Of a DNA stretch of 6,981 bases, positions 1 to 5,005 are shown one piece after another. The stretch is from an uncultured Bacillota bacterium (GTDB lineage: Bacteria; Bacillota; Clostridia; Oscillospirales; Oscillospiraceae): positions 1-6,981 of the forward strand of contig CALACZ010000189.1 in assembly GCA_937890735.1 (NCBI GenBank), in the 5' to 3' direction. The notes below the pieces were generated by a model. It worked only from the letters and a program-made list of their open reading frames with translations. It did no database searches and had not been told where the DNA came from. Each line of letters starts with the position of its first letter. Position 1 is the first letter of the stretch. The position numbers were made by a program, and so were the translations under genes.

Positions 1-296
1 AGATGCTCGCGGTGGGCAGAGCGCTCATGGCGCGCCCGAAGCTCATCATGATGGACGAGCCGTCGCTCGGTCTTGCGCCGATCGTCGTCAAGGGCATTTT
101 CGACATCATCCGCGAGATCAACAAACAGGGCATCACGGTCCTGCTCATCGAGCAGAACGCCAACATGGCGCTCAAGATCGCCGACCTTGCCTACGTTATC
201 CAGAACGGCACGATCCTCATGCAGGGCGCCGGTCAGGAGCTGCTGGAAAACGAGGAGGTCAAAGCCGCCTACCTTGGCAGCTCGAAGAAGAAATAA
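1..296 (+). CDS. livF: LivF-type branched-chain amino acid ABC transporter ATP-binding protein (3' part)
   Basis: This is the C-terminal 97 or so residues of an ABC ATPase; the 5' part lies outside the window. The frame is open at base 1, and the ATG at 3 is an internal methionine just after the signature region. Visible are the end of the signature helix (MLAVGRALM), Walker B with its catalytic Glu (LIMMDEPS), the D-loop (LGLAP), and the LivF-typical LLIEQNA segment where other ABC ATPases carry the switch histidine. The tail ends with YLG followed by a short lysine-rich extension. In the Liv/HAAT family LivF pairs with LivG at the cytoplasmic face of LivHM to power uptake of leucine, isoleucine and valine. 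It is probably the last gene of a liv operon running in from the left, because a strong terminator follows its TAA by only 4 bases. The substrate class is family knowledge and is not shown here. Confidence 0.93.
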   Translation, partial: MLAVGRALMARPKLIMMDEPSLGLAPIVVKGIFDIIREINKQGITVLLIEQNANMALKIADLAYVIQNGTILMQGAGQELLENEEVKAAYLGSSKKK

Positions 297-300
297 AATG

Positions 301-332
301 AAAAAAGACGTCCCGGGAGGGACGTCTTTTTT
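301..332 (+). terminator. Rho-independent terminator of livF
   Basis: Arms 301-314 and 319-332 are perfect reverse complements (14 bp, AAAAAAGACGTCCC with GGGACGTCTTTTTT) around a GGGA loop. The right arm ends in T6. The left arm starts with A6, so the structure could also stop transcription arriving from the right. It begins 4 bases after the livF stop codon. Confidence 0.93.
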
Positions 333-349
333 GACTGCAGTGCCGATTC

Positions 350-396
350 GCAGAAGTTCCTTGGCTCTCCCAAAGGGGGAGGCAAGGAACTTCTGC
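350..396. repeat. 22-bp imperfect inverted repeat (long hairpin)
   Basis: Arm 350-371 pairs with arm 375-396 around an AAA loop, with one mismatch and one G-U type position. The outer 14 bp (GCAGAAGTTCCTTG) match exactly. No T-run follows either arm, so it is not a standard terminator. The GGGGGAGGC-type core resembles dispersed GC-rich repeats I recall from Oscillospiraceae genomes; this is recollection, not a search. Confidence 0.8.
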
Positions 397-408
397 AAGC
401 TCGCCAGC

Positions 409-580
409 ATGGTGCGCACCCCATGCCTTCCCCTCGGGGAAGGTGGCGCGAAGCGCCGGATGAGGGTCGGGGAGCATTTATGATTTTCTGAAACTGCAAA
501 GCTATCCGTCAGTGCTCCCCGACCCTCATCAGTCAGCCTGCGGCTGCCAGCTTCCCCCAGGGGAAGCCATTTGGTGCATT
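409..580. repeat. Two related GC-rich repeat units in inverted orientation (MITE-like or REP-like)
   Basis: A perfect 18-bp inverted repeat (459-476 with 513-530; GATGAGGGTCGGGGAGCA) flanks a 36-base spacer. Outside it each side carries the same two-hairpin module. On the left these are CCTTCCCC/GGGGAAGG (426-443) and GGCGC/GCGCC (445-457). On the right they are CAGCC/GGCTG (534-546) and GCTTCCCC/GGGGAAGC (550-567). Read in the same orientation the two units align well, with a GCACC-(4)-GCC/GGC-TTCCCC edge on each side, so they are diverged copies of one element facing each other. No transposase is present. The edges are approximate. Confidence 0.75.
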
Positions 581-598
581 CCGCTCTACGGTGCGTGC

Positions 599-623
599 AA
601 AAACTGCCGCTGCCTACCAGCGG
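599..623 (-). terminator. Possible terminator of the minus-strand aldolase gene
   Basis: On the minus strand the arms at 618-623 and 607-612 form a 6-bp CCGCTG/CAGCGG stem with a 5-base loop, followed after three bases by T5 (complement of 599-603). It lies about 80 bases beyond the aldolase stop. It overlaps the competing hairpin at 622-641 by two bases and the stem is short, so the call is weak. Confidence 0.35.
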
Positions 624-641
624 GAGGGGCAAGCCCCTCCC
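622..641. repeat. Perfect short GC hairpin
   Basis: GGGAGGGGC (622-630) and GCCCCTCCC (633-641) are perfect reverse complements separated by only AA. No T-tract follows directly on the plus strand. It sits between the facing repeat pair and the aldolase gene and is probably another dispersed palindromic repeat rather than a gene-specific signal. Confidence 0.7.
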
Positions 642-702
642 CTACGTTACGACGAAACGCGATAGCACGGTCAAAACTTGTAGAGCGCAAGTGACTGTGC
701 AT

Positions 703-1269
703 TTACCCCATCGTCCGTGCCACCCAAAGCGCCTTTGCGGTATTCTCTGCAGCGCAGAGGAGGGCGGCGGCGTCCTCGAGCGTGGCGGAGGCGCTCACCG
801 CGCCGTGTCCGCCGAGCAGGCAGACCGGGCACTGCGCCAGCGCGTTTTCGATGCCCCGGTGGATCTCATGCGTGCCCGGCTGCCCAAAGGGCAGGCACAC
901 CATGCGCGGGAAAAAGCCGCGGATCGACGCCGTCTCCGGCACAACAAGGTCTTCATAGCGCAGCGCATACGCCGTGAGATACGGGCTGTGGCTGTGCACG
1001 ACGGCGCTGACGTCCGGGCGGGCGCGGTAGATCGCCTCGTGCAGGAAAAACTCGCTCGACCGCCGTCCGCTGCCGCCGATCTGCTCGCCGCCTGCATCCA
1101 CCACGCAAATATCCTCCGGCGTGAGCAGCAGCTTCATCCGCCGCGAGGGCGTGATGAAAATATGTCCCGTCTCGCGGTCGATGACCGACACATTGCCCTC
1201 AATGCCGCTCAAAAGCCCCTTCTGCTCCAGAATGGCGGCGAATTTTGCAACTTCTTCTGCGTGACCCAT
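703..1269 (-). CDS. Class II (zinc-dependent) aldolase/epimerase family protein, FucA/AraD-like
   Basis: A 188-residue protein. Family members cleave sugar phosphates such as L-fuculose-1-phosphate or epimerise L-ribulose-5-phosphate using Zn2+. The expected residues are all present and fall at the same numbers as I recall for E. coli FucA: catalytic Glu73 in SSEFFLH, zinc ligands His92 and His94 in VVHSHS, and His155 in GGHGAVS. The phosphate-binding loop is recognisable as GIEGNVSV (residues 22-29). The protein is somewhat shorter than FucA (about 215 residues), lacking much of the C-terminal tail. The start at 1269 is chosen because GGAGG lies 7 bases upstream (complement of 1277-1281) and a good promoter lies just beyond; the frame stays open to 2100 but that extension runs antisense through pdaA. 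It appears monocistronic. The sugar substrate cannot be told from sequence. Confidence 0.87.
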   Translation of the reverse strand: MGHAEEVAKFAAILEQKGLLSGIEGNVSVIDRETGHIFITPSRRMKLLLTPEDICVVDAGGEQIGGSGRRSSEFFLHEAIYRARPDVSAVVHSHSPYLTAYALRYEDLVVPETASIRGFFPRMVCLPFGQPGTHEIHRGIENALAQCPVCLLGGHGAVSASATLEDAAALLCAAENTAKALWVARTMG

Positions 1270-1302
1270 CGTGCATCCTCCGATTCTCAAAATACTATCG
1301 GA

Positions 1303-1331
1303 AGTGTACCGCACCGCGCCGCCGCTGTCAA
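1303..1331 (-). promoter_or_regulatory. Sigma-A promoter of the aldolase gene
   Basis: On the minus strand a perfect TTGACA (-35, complement of 1326-1331) is followed after 17 bases by TACACT (-10, complement of 1303-1308; 4 of 6 consensus). This predicts a start near 1296 and a leader of about 27 bases carrying the GGAGG ribosome site. Confidence 0.75.
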
Positions 1332-1336
1332 TCCCC

Positions 1337-1370
1337 GGCGCAGAAAAACCTGCCCGGGCGGGTCTGCGCC
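1337..1370. promoter_or_regulatory. 8-bp inverted repeat between divergent aldolase and pdaA genes
   Basis: GGCGCAGA (1337-1344) and TCTGCGCC (1363-1370) are perfect reverse complements with an 18-base spacer, placed just upstream of the aldolase -35 box and about 40 bases before the pdaA start. It could be an operator or a chance palindrome in GC-rich DNA. Confidence 0.25.
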
Positions 1371-1407
1371 CGTCCGCCGCGCCATAGGATAGAGCGGGGG
1401 TGTTTCT

Positions 1408-2214
1408 ATGATCCGTTTTATCCGGCAAAATGCGCGGCTGCTGGCGGTCGCGCTGGCGGTGGTGCTGTTCTGCGGCGGCGTTTCGGCGATGTTCGGTCTG
1501 CATGACGCGATCGAGACCGGCTCGTGGGGGCTGAGCTTCCGCGAGGAGGGCAAAGCGCCCATCGGCAATGCCGACGCTGCGGCGCTGCGGCAGTACGACG
1601 CGGTGTATCTCGGTGACACGAACGAGAAGGTGCTCTACCTCACCTTTGACGCGGGCTACGAAAACGGCTGCACCGCGCAGATCCTCGACACGCTGAAGGC
1701 ACACAATGCCAAAGCGGCGTTTTTTGTCGTGGGCAACTATCTGCAGACCGCGCCGGAGCTCGTGCAGCGCATGGCGGACGAGGGACATCTGGTGGGCAAT
1801 CACACCTGGCATCACTACGATATGTCCCGCATCGCGGACGAGGCGACGTTCACCGAAGAGCTGACGAGCGTGGCGGAAAAATACCGCGAGCTCACGGGGC
1901 AGACGATGCAGAAATACTACCGCCCGCCGCAGGGCGTTTACAGCGAGGACAATCTGCGCATGGCGCAGGCGCTGGGGTATCGGACGGTGTTCTGGAGTCT
2001 TGCCTACGTTGACTGGCTTCAGGACGACCAGCCCACCGCCGAAGAGGCATTTTCCAAGCTCCTGCCGCGCACGCATCCGGGCGCGATCGTGCTGCTGCAC
2101 AGCACGTCCGCCACGAACGCGGCGATTTTGGATGAGCTGCTCACGCGCTGGGAAGAGGCGGGCTACCGCTTCGGCTCGCTGGAAGAAATCTACGCGCCGG
2201 ACGCACCGTTTTGA
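1408..2214 (+). CDS. pdaA: PdaA-type delta-lactam-biosynthetic de-N-acetylase (spore cortex polysaccharide deacetylase)
   Basis: A 268-residue NodB-homology (CE4) deacetylase. Residues 11-27 form a hydrophobic signal or anchor segment, so the enzyme should act outside the membrane. CE4 motifs in order: TFDAGYENG (79-87, catalytic-base Asp81), HTWHH (132-136, metal histidines), YRPPQGV (171-177), VDW (201-203) and LLHS (229-232). The YENG motif, the RPPxG-FW-VDW pattern and the HPGAI-LLH ending match B. subtilis PdaA more closely than generic CE4 enzymes. PdaA removes the acetyl group from muramic acid after peptide cleavage, allowing muramic-delta-lactam formation in spore cortex; this role is family knowledge. 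The second Asp of the usual TFDDG is Ala here (PdaA itself has Asn). The ATG at 1408 has a G-rich ribosome site (GGGGGTG, 1396-1402). No terminator separates it from the miniprotein gene downstream. Confidence 0.9.
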   Translation: MIRFIRQNARLLAVALAVVLFCGGVSAMFGLHDAIETGSWGLSFREEGKAPIGNADAAALRQYDAVYLGDTNEKVLYLTFDAGYENGCTAQILDTLKAHNAKAAFFVVGNYLQTAPELVQRMADEGHLVGNHTWHHYDMSRIADEATFTEELTSVAEKYRELTGQTMQKYYRPPQGVYSEDNLRMAQALGYRTVFWSLAYVDWLQDDQPTAEEAFSKLLPRTHPGAIVLLHSTSATNAAILDELLTRWEEAGYRFGSLEEIYAPDAPF

Positions 2215-2279
2215 GCCGCCTGCATAACATGGAATGAGCGGGCGAGATTCGCTACGACATTATTTCAGGAGGTTTCATT

Positions 2280-2414
2280 ATGTCTTGTAATTCTTCCGGC
2301 ATCTGCGCCTTTGGCAACAGTTGGTGGTGGATCATCATTCTGGTCATCATCTTCGTGCTCGGCAACGGCGGCAGTTCCTGCGGCAACGGCTGCGGCTGCG
2401 GCTGCGACGGCTGA
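2280..2414 (+). CDS. 44-residue Trp/Gly/Cys-rich single-span membrane miniprotein
   Basis: A short gene with a near-ideal ribosome site, AGGAGG at 2267-2272, 7 bases before the ATG, and its own terminator starting 15 bases after the stop. The product has a polar Cys-containing head (Cys3, Cys9), a WWW-IIILVIIFVL membrane segment (residues 15-27), and a glycine/cysteine tail with Cys34, 38, 40 and 42 in a CxxxCxCxC arrangement. Three tryptophans stand at the start of the span, as is common at a membrane interface. I do not recognise a named family. The composition recalls small Gly-rich hydrophobic proteins of spore-formers (YjcZ-like) and similar miniproteins in gut Clostridia, but the resemblance is loose. 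Its place after pdaA would fit a sporulation role (inference only). Possible alternatives are a metal-binding or disulfide-linked membrane peptide. Confidence 0.82.
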   Translation: MSCNSSGICAFGNSWWWIIILVIIFVLGNGGSSCGNGCGCGCDG

Positions 2415-2428
2415 GCTACATGAAGGGC

Positions 2429-2456
2429 GGGGAGCGGAAAACCGCTCCCCATTTTA
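2429..2456 (+). terminator. Terminator of the pdaA-miniprotein unit
   Basis: GGGGAGCGG (2429-2437) and CCGCTCCCC (2442-2450) form a perfect 9-bp stem with an AAAA loop, followed by ATTTTA. The T-run is short, so termination may be incomplete. Confidence 0.8.
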
Positions 2457-2464
2457 AGCGCCGC

Positions 2465-2493
2465 CCGCTCCGCCGAAAAAAGCGGCGGAGCGG
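2465..2493. repeat. GC-rich hairpin between terminator and antiporter promoter
   Basis: CCGCTCCGCCG (2465-2475) pairs perfectly with CGGCGGAGCGG (2483-2493) over 11 bp, loop 2476-2482. No T-tract follows on either strand. Its arms share the seven-base word CCGCTCC/GGAGCGG with the preceding terminator arms, so the two hairpins could exchange pairing partners. Confidence 0.7.
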
Positions 2494-2505
2494 ATGAAAA
2501 ACCCG

Positions 2506-2533
2506 TTGCAATTTGCGCCCAAAGTGCTATAAT
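2506..2533 (+). promoter_or_regulatory. Sigma-A promoter (extended -10) of the antiporter gene
   Basis: TTGCAA (2506-2511; 4 of 6 consensus) lies 16 bases before a perfect TATAAT (2528-2533). A TG one base ahead (TGCTATAAT) makes it an extended -10. The predicted start is near 2540, giving a leader of about 47 bases. Confidence 0.85.
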
Positions 2534-2586
2534 AGCCTGCGTTGCTGAATGGCAGCTCATTTTTTGAGAAAACGCAGGTTTTTACT

Positions 2587-3879
2587 ATGCAAATTCTACT
2601 CTCTTTGTCCGTCGCTATCCTGGCGGGACTTTTGATGACGCGGCTGGCAAAGCCGCTTGGACTGCCGTCGGTGACGGCGTATCTGGTCGCGGGCGTGCTC
2701 ATCGGACCGTTCTGCCTCGGCAGACTCGGCATCGAGGGGCTGGGCTTTACCTCCATGGCGGAGGTCGAGCAGCTCAGCCTCATCTCCGACGTGGCGCTGG
2801 GCTTCATCGCCTTTTCCATCGGCAATGAGTTCCGCCTTTCGCAGCTGCGGCAGACCGGCAAGCAGGCAACCATCATCGGCATCGTGCAGGCGCTGACCGC
2901 CACGGTGCTGGTAGACCTCGCGCTGCTCGGCTTCCATCTGCTCTTCCCGCAGCTTTTGGATGTGGAGCAGGCGATCACCCTCGGCGCGATCGCCACCGCC
3001 ACCGCCCCCGCCGCCACGCTCATGGTCGTGCGGCAGTATAAGGCAAAAGGTCCGCTGACCGACCTGCTGCTGCCCATCGTCGCGCTGGACGATGCGGTGG
3101 GTCTGGTCGTGTTCGCGGTGTCGTTCGGCATTGCCAAGGCGATGCACGTCGGCTCGTTCGACCTCATCTCCATTCTGGTCAACCCCATCGTGGAGATCGT
3201 GCTGTCGCTGGGGCTGGGCGCGCTGATGGGCGCGATCCTCACGAAGATCGAAAAGCTCTTCAACTCCAACACCAACCGCCTGAACATGACCATCGCGTTC
3301 GTGTTCCTCACGGTGTCGCTGGCGAAGCTGGAGTTTACGATCGGACCGGTCACGGTCGGCTTCTCGTCGCTGCTGGTGTGCATGATGCTCGGCACGATGT
3401 TCTGTAACCTCTGTCCGCTCTCGGACGAGCTGATGGAAAAGGCGGATCGCTGGACGTCTCCGCTGTTTGCTCTGTTTTTCGTGCTCAGCGGAGCGGAGCT
3501 GGAACTGGACGTGTTCGCAAATCTCATGATCGTGCTGCTGGGTCTTTTGTATGTTGCGGCGCGCTCGGCGGGCAAGTACCTCGGCGCGTATTGCAGCGCC
3601 AGGGCGCTCGGATGCAGCCGCAGCGTGTATCATAACCTCGGCATCACGCTCCTGCCGCAGGCGGGCGTGGCGCTGGGGATGTGCGTGACCGCGCGTGAGC
3701 TCGGCGAGGCGGGGGAGCTCATCTGCAACATCACGCTCTTCGCTATCCTCATCTATGAGCTCATCGGACCGATGCTCACCAAGCAGGCGCTCCAGCGCGC
3801 GGGCGATATTCAGCCCATGAGCGAGGAGGTTTTGAACAGGCGGCAGATCAAGCTGCAAAACGCCGAAAAGAAGAAATAA
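2587..3879 (+). CDS. Monovalent cation:proton antiporter, Na_H_Exchanger fold (CPA2-like)
   Basis: A 430-residue integral membrane protein with about 12 hydrophobic spans, of normal length for the membrane domain alone. Family features: the N-terminal LPSVTAYLVAGVLIGP segment (26-41), a Thr/Ala-rich broken helix with Pro141 (ATATAPAATL, 136-145), and an Asp-Asp pair at 168-169 (VALDDAVGLVV). In NapA-type antiporters the Asp pair is typical of electrogenic Na+/H+ exchange. No TrkA-N/RCK nucleotide-binding domain follows; the protein ends in a charged lysine-rich cytoplasmic tail. It probably expels Na+ (or K+) in exchange for protons; which ion is unknown. The start is the ATG at 2587, where a hydrophobic span begins at once. 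A TTG at 2542 is in frame but lies only about two bases after the predicted transcription start. The ribosome site is weak (AGG, 8 bases upstream). It is monocistronic, with its own promoter and terminator. Confidence 0.9.
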   Translation: MQILLSLSVAILAGLLMTRLAKPLGLPSVTAYLVAGVLIGPFCLGRLGIEGLGFTSMAEVEQLSLISDVALGFIAFSIGNEFRLSQLRQTGKQATIIGIVQALTATVLVDLALLGFHLLFPQLLDVEQAITLGAIATATAPAATLMVVRQYKAKGPLTDLLLPIVALDDAVGLVVFAVSFGIAKAMHVGSFDLISILVNPIVEIVLSLGLGALMGAILTKIEKLFNSNTNRLNMTIAFVFLTVSLAKLEFTIGPVTVGFSSLLVCMMLGTMFCNLCPLSDELMEKADRWTSPLFALFFVLSGAELELDVFANLMIVLLGLLYVAARSAGKYLGAYCSARALGCSRSVYHNLGITLLPQAGVALGMCVTARELGEAGELICNITLFAILIYELIGPMLTKQALQRAGDIQPMSEEVLNRRQIKLQNAEKKK

Positions 3880-3916
3880 AAAGCAGCAGCCGCGGGCAGC
3901 GCCCGCGGCTGTTTTT
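3874..3916. terminator. Bidirectional terminator between antiporter and dut
   Basis: CAGCCGCGGGC (3887-3897) and GCCCGCGGCTG (3901-3911) form a perfect 11-bp stem with an AGC loop. T5 (3912-3916) follows on the plus strand. The A-rich stretch at 3874-3882 gives a T-rich tract after the stem on the minus strand. It therefore serves both convergent genes, whose stop codons end 50 bases apart. Confidence 0.9.
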
Positions 3917-3928
3917 GCGTATGTTTGC

Positions 3929-4360
3929 TTATTTTCTGCCGGTCGAGCCGAAGCCGCCGCGGTCGGTGTCTGAGAGCTGCTCGCACTCCTCAAATTCCAG
4001 CGCGGGCTGCGTTTCAAAAATGCGGAACTGGCAGATGCGGTCGCCCTTTTCCAGCACGGTGTCGCGCGTGGCGTAGACGGGCAGCTTCCACTCGTCATTC
4101 GTGCCGCAATAGCTGTTGTCGATCACGCCGACGGAATTTGCCTGCAAAATGCCCCAGCGCTTGAATGTGGACGAGCGCGGCGCGGTGCGCGCCTCGTAGC
4201 CCTCCGGCAGCTGCATCGAAACGCCCAGCGGCACGAGCACAAAATCGCCCGCGTGCAGCTCCATCGTCTCGGCGCAGTACAGGTCGATCCAGTCGCCCTT
4301 GTCGGTGATCTTCAGACGCGGCGCGTCGGGGGAAAAATAGTGGATCTTGATCTTCAGCAT
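3929..4360 (-). CDS. dut: dUTP diphosphatase (trimeric dUTPase family)
   Basis: A 143-residue cytoplasmic enzyme hydrolysing dUTP to dUMP and pyrophosphate, which keeps uracil out of DNA and supplies dUMP for thymidylate synthesis. Motifs in order: a divergent motif I (GDWIDLYCAE, 22-31), motif II APRSS (60-64), motif III NSVGVIDNSYCG (75-86, with catalytic Asp81), motif IV KGDRICQ (105-111), and the P-loop-like motif V RGGFGSTG (134-141), whose Phe stacks on uracil in known structures. Its length is normal. The ATG at 4360 follows AAGGAG (complement of 4367-4372) with 6-base spacing; that ribosome site overlaps the nrdG stop codon. The gap between nrdG and dut is only 10 bases, so they form an operon and are probably translationally coupled. 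Motif I differs from the common AGYDL form but keeps the Asp-Leu core. Confidence 0.95.
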   Translation of the reverse strand: MLKIKIHYFSPDAPRLKITDKGDWIDLYCAETMELHAGDFVLVPLGVSMQLPEGYEARTAPRSSTFKRWGILQANSVGVIDNSYCGTNDEWKLPVYATRDTVLEKGDRICQFRIFETQPALEFEECEQLSDTDRGGFGSTGRK

Positions 4361-4370
4361 GGTGTTCTCC

Positions 4371-4886
4371 TTACTGCGCTTCGTCCCATAAAACGACTGC
4401 GCCGGTTTTTAATGTCTGCGGCATATCGATGAGCCGCTGATTTTCCGAGCCGCGAAAGCGCAGCGCCAGATTTTTCTTCTCCGCGATGAACGGTCCGTCC
4501 ACCAGTACGTCCAGAAGCCCCAGCAGCTCCTGCGTCACGCCGTCTACCTGCGGCAGATTTTTGCCATACACATAGCCCGTGAACGACCAGACGGTCTTTT
4601 CCGGGAAGCGCGCGCGGAGCTTGCGCGTGAGGGCGAGCAGGGCGGGCTGATTGCGCGGGTCAAACGGCTCGCCGCCGAGATAGGTGATGCCGCGGATGTA
4701 GGGCTTTGCCATGAGGTCGAGAATTTTTTCCTCGACCGCCTCGTCAAACGGCGCGCCGTAGTCAAAATCCCACGTTTCGGGATTGAAGCAGTCCTTGCAG
4801 TGGTGCGTGCAGCCGGAGACGAACAGGCTCACCCGCACGCCCGGTCCGTTGGCGATGTCCCAGGGCTTGATGCTGGCGTAATTCAT
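4371..4886 (-). CDS. nrdG: Anaerobic ribonucleotide reductase-activating protein (radical SAM activase NrdG)
   Basis: A 171-residue radical-SAM enzyme that uses a [4Fe-4S] cluster and S-adenosylmethionine to place the glycyl radical on NrdD. The cluster motif CTHHCKDC (Cys26, Cys30, Cys33; CxxxCxxC) sits in the usual VSGCTHHCKDCFN context. The SAM-binding GGEP follows at 71-74 (TYLGGEPF), and WSFTGY and LVDGPF segments typical of NrdG lie further on. It is slightly longer than E. coli NrdG (about 154 residues). The start at 4886 is fixed by GGGAGGGG about 7 bases upstream and by MNYASIKPWDIANGPG, the expected N-terminus; the frame stays open to 5279 but that would run through the promoter region and antisense to nrdD. 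It is the first gene of the nrdG-dut operon and is divergent from its partner nrdD. Confidence 0.96.
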   Translation of the reverse strand: MNYASIKPWDIANGPGVRVSLFVSGCTHHCKDCFNPETWDFDYGAPFDEAVEEKILDLMAKPYIRGITYLGGEPFDPRNQPALLALTRKLRARFPEKTVWSFTGYVYGKNLPQVDGVTQELLGLLDVLVDGPFIAEKKNLALRFRGSENQRLIDMPQTLKTGAVVLWDEAQ

Positions 4887-4911
4887 GCGCGCCCCTCCCT
4901 TCTTCCCGGCA

Positions 4912-4940
4912 AGTATAGCACGGTTTTGTGCGCTGCGCAA
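4912..4940 (-). promoter_or_regulatory. Sigma-A promoter of nrdG-dut
   Basis: On the minus strand TTGCGC (-35, complement of 4935-4940) is followed after 17 bases by TATACT (-10, complement of 4912-4917), with an extended-10 TG one base ahead. The predicted start is near 4905, leaving a leader of about 19 bases that holds the ribosome site. Confidence 0.75.
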
Positions 4941-4957
4941 CTGCTTTTTGCCGTGAA

Positions 4958-5005
4958 ACACAAGATATAGTGTTTCACGAAAAAATACTGCGCAATATCT
5001 GTGAA
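4958..5005. promoter_or_regulatory. NrdR-box pair 1 (between the nrdG and nrdD promoters)
   Basis: The strong box ACACAAGATATAGTGT (4958-4973) reads on the other strand as ACACTATATCTTGTGT, the classic NrdR-box form. It is embedded in a larger palindrome with GTGAAACAC and GTGTTTCAC arms (4953-4961, 4970-4978). A degenerate box at 4990-5005 matches the inverted strong box at 8 of 16 positions, mainly its left half. The centres are 32 bp apart, about three helical turns, which is the spacing known for paired NrdR boxes. NrdR is the ATP/dATP-sensing repressor of ribonucleotide reductase genes; its gene is not in this window. Confidence 0.85.

Larger units (their letters stand above)
333..702. 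other. Gene-free, hairpin-rich intergenic region
   Basis: About 370 bases separate the livF terminator from the stop codon of the minus-strand aldolase. Open frames crossing this stretch have no recognisable domain, no good ribosome site and a composition set by the repeats, so I call no gene. The region consists of stacked inverted repeats (listed separately): a long hairpin at 350-396, a pair of facing GC-rich elements at about 409-580, and a short tight hairpin at 622-641. No tRNA or riboswitch fold was recognised. Confidence 0.8.

Noticed and set aside
340..660. CRISPR array in the repeat-rich region
   Set aside because: The repeats are inverted hairpins, not evenly spaced direct repeats with unique spacers, and no cas gene is nearby.
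666..700. Inverted repeat GCACGGTCA/TGACTGTGC just past the aldolase stop as terminator
   Set aside because: It has a 17-base loop and no T-tract on the minus strand.
1383..1391. CATAGGATA as a sporulation -10 element for pdaA
   Set aside because: It matches CATAnnnTA, but no suitable -35 is present, and transcription starting there would cut into the pdaA ribosome site at 1396-1402.
571..1392. Plus-strand 273-residue frame over the repeat region and aldolase
   Set aside because: It is antisense to the aldolase, is Arg/Ala/His-rich and has no ribosome site or domain.
1270..2100. N-terminal extension of the minus-strand aldolase frame, giving a 465-residue protein
   Set aside because: It runs antisense through pdaA, is Arg/His-rich with no domain, and bypasses a clear promoter and GGAGG site that fix the start at 1269.
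2542..2586. TTG start for the antiporter, adding 15 residues
   Set aside because: The TTG lies about two bases after the predicted transcription start, has no ribosome site, and would put a polar stretch before the first span.
2454..4098. Long minus-strand frames opposite the antiporter gene (373 and 500 residues)
   Set aside because: Both are antisense shadows of a convincing transporter frame; their composition is Ser/Arg/His/Gln-rich, without recognisable domains.
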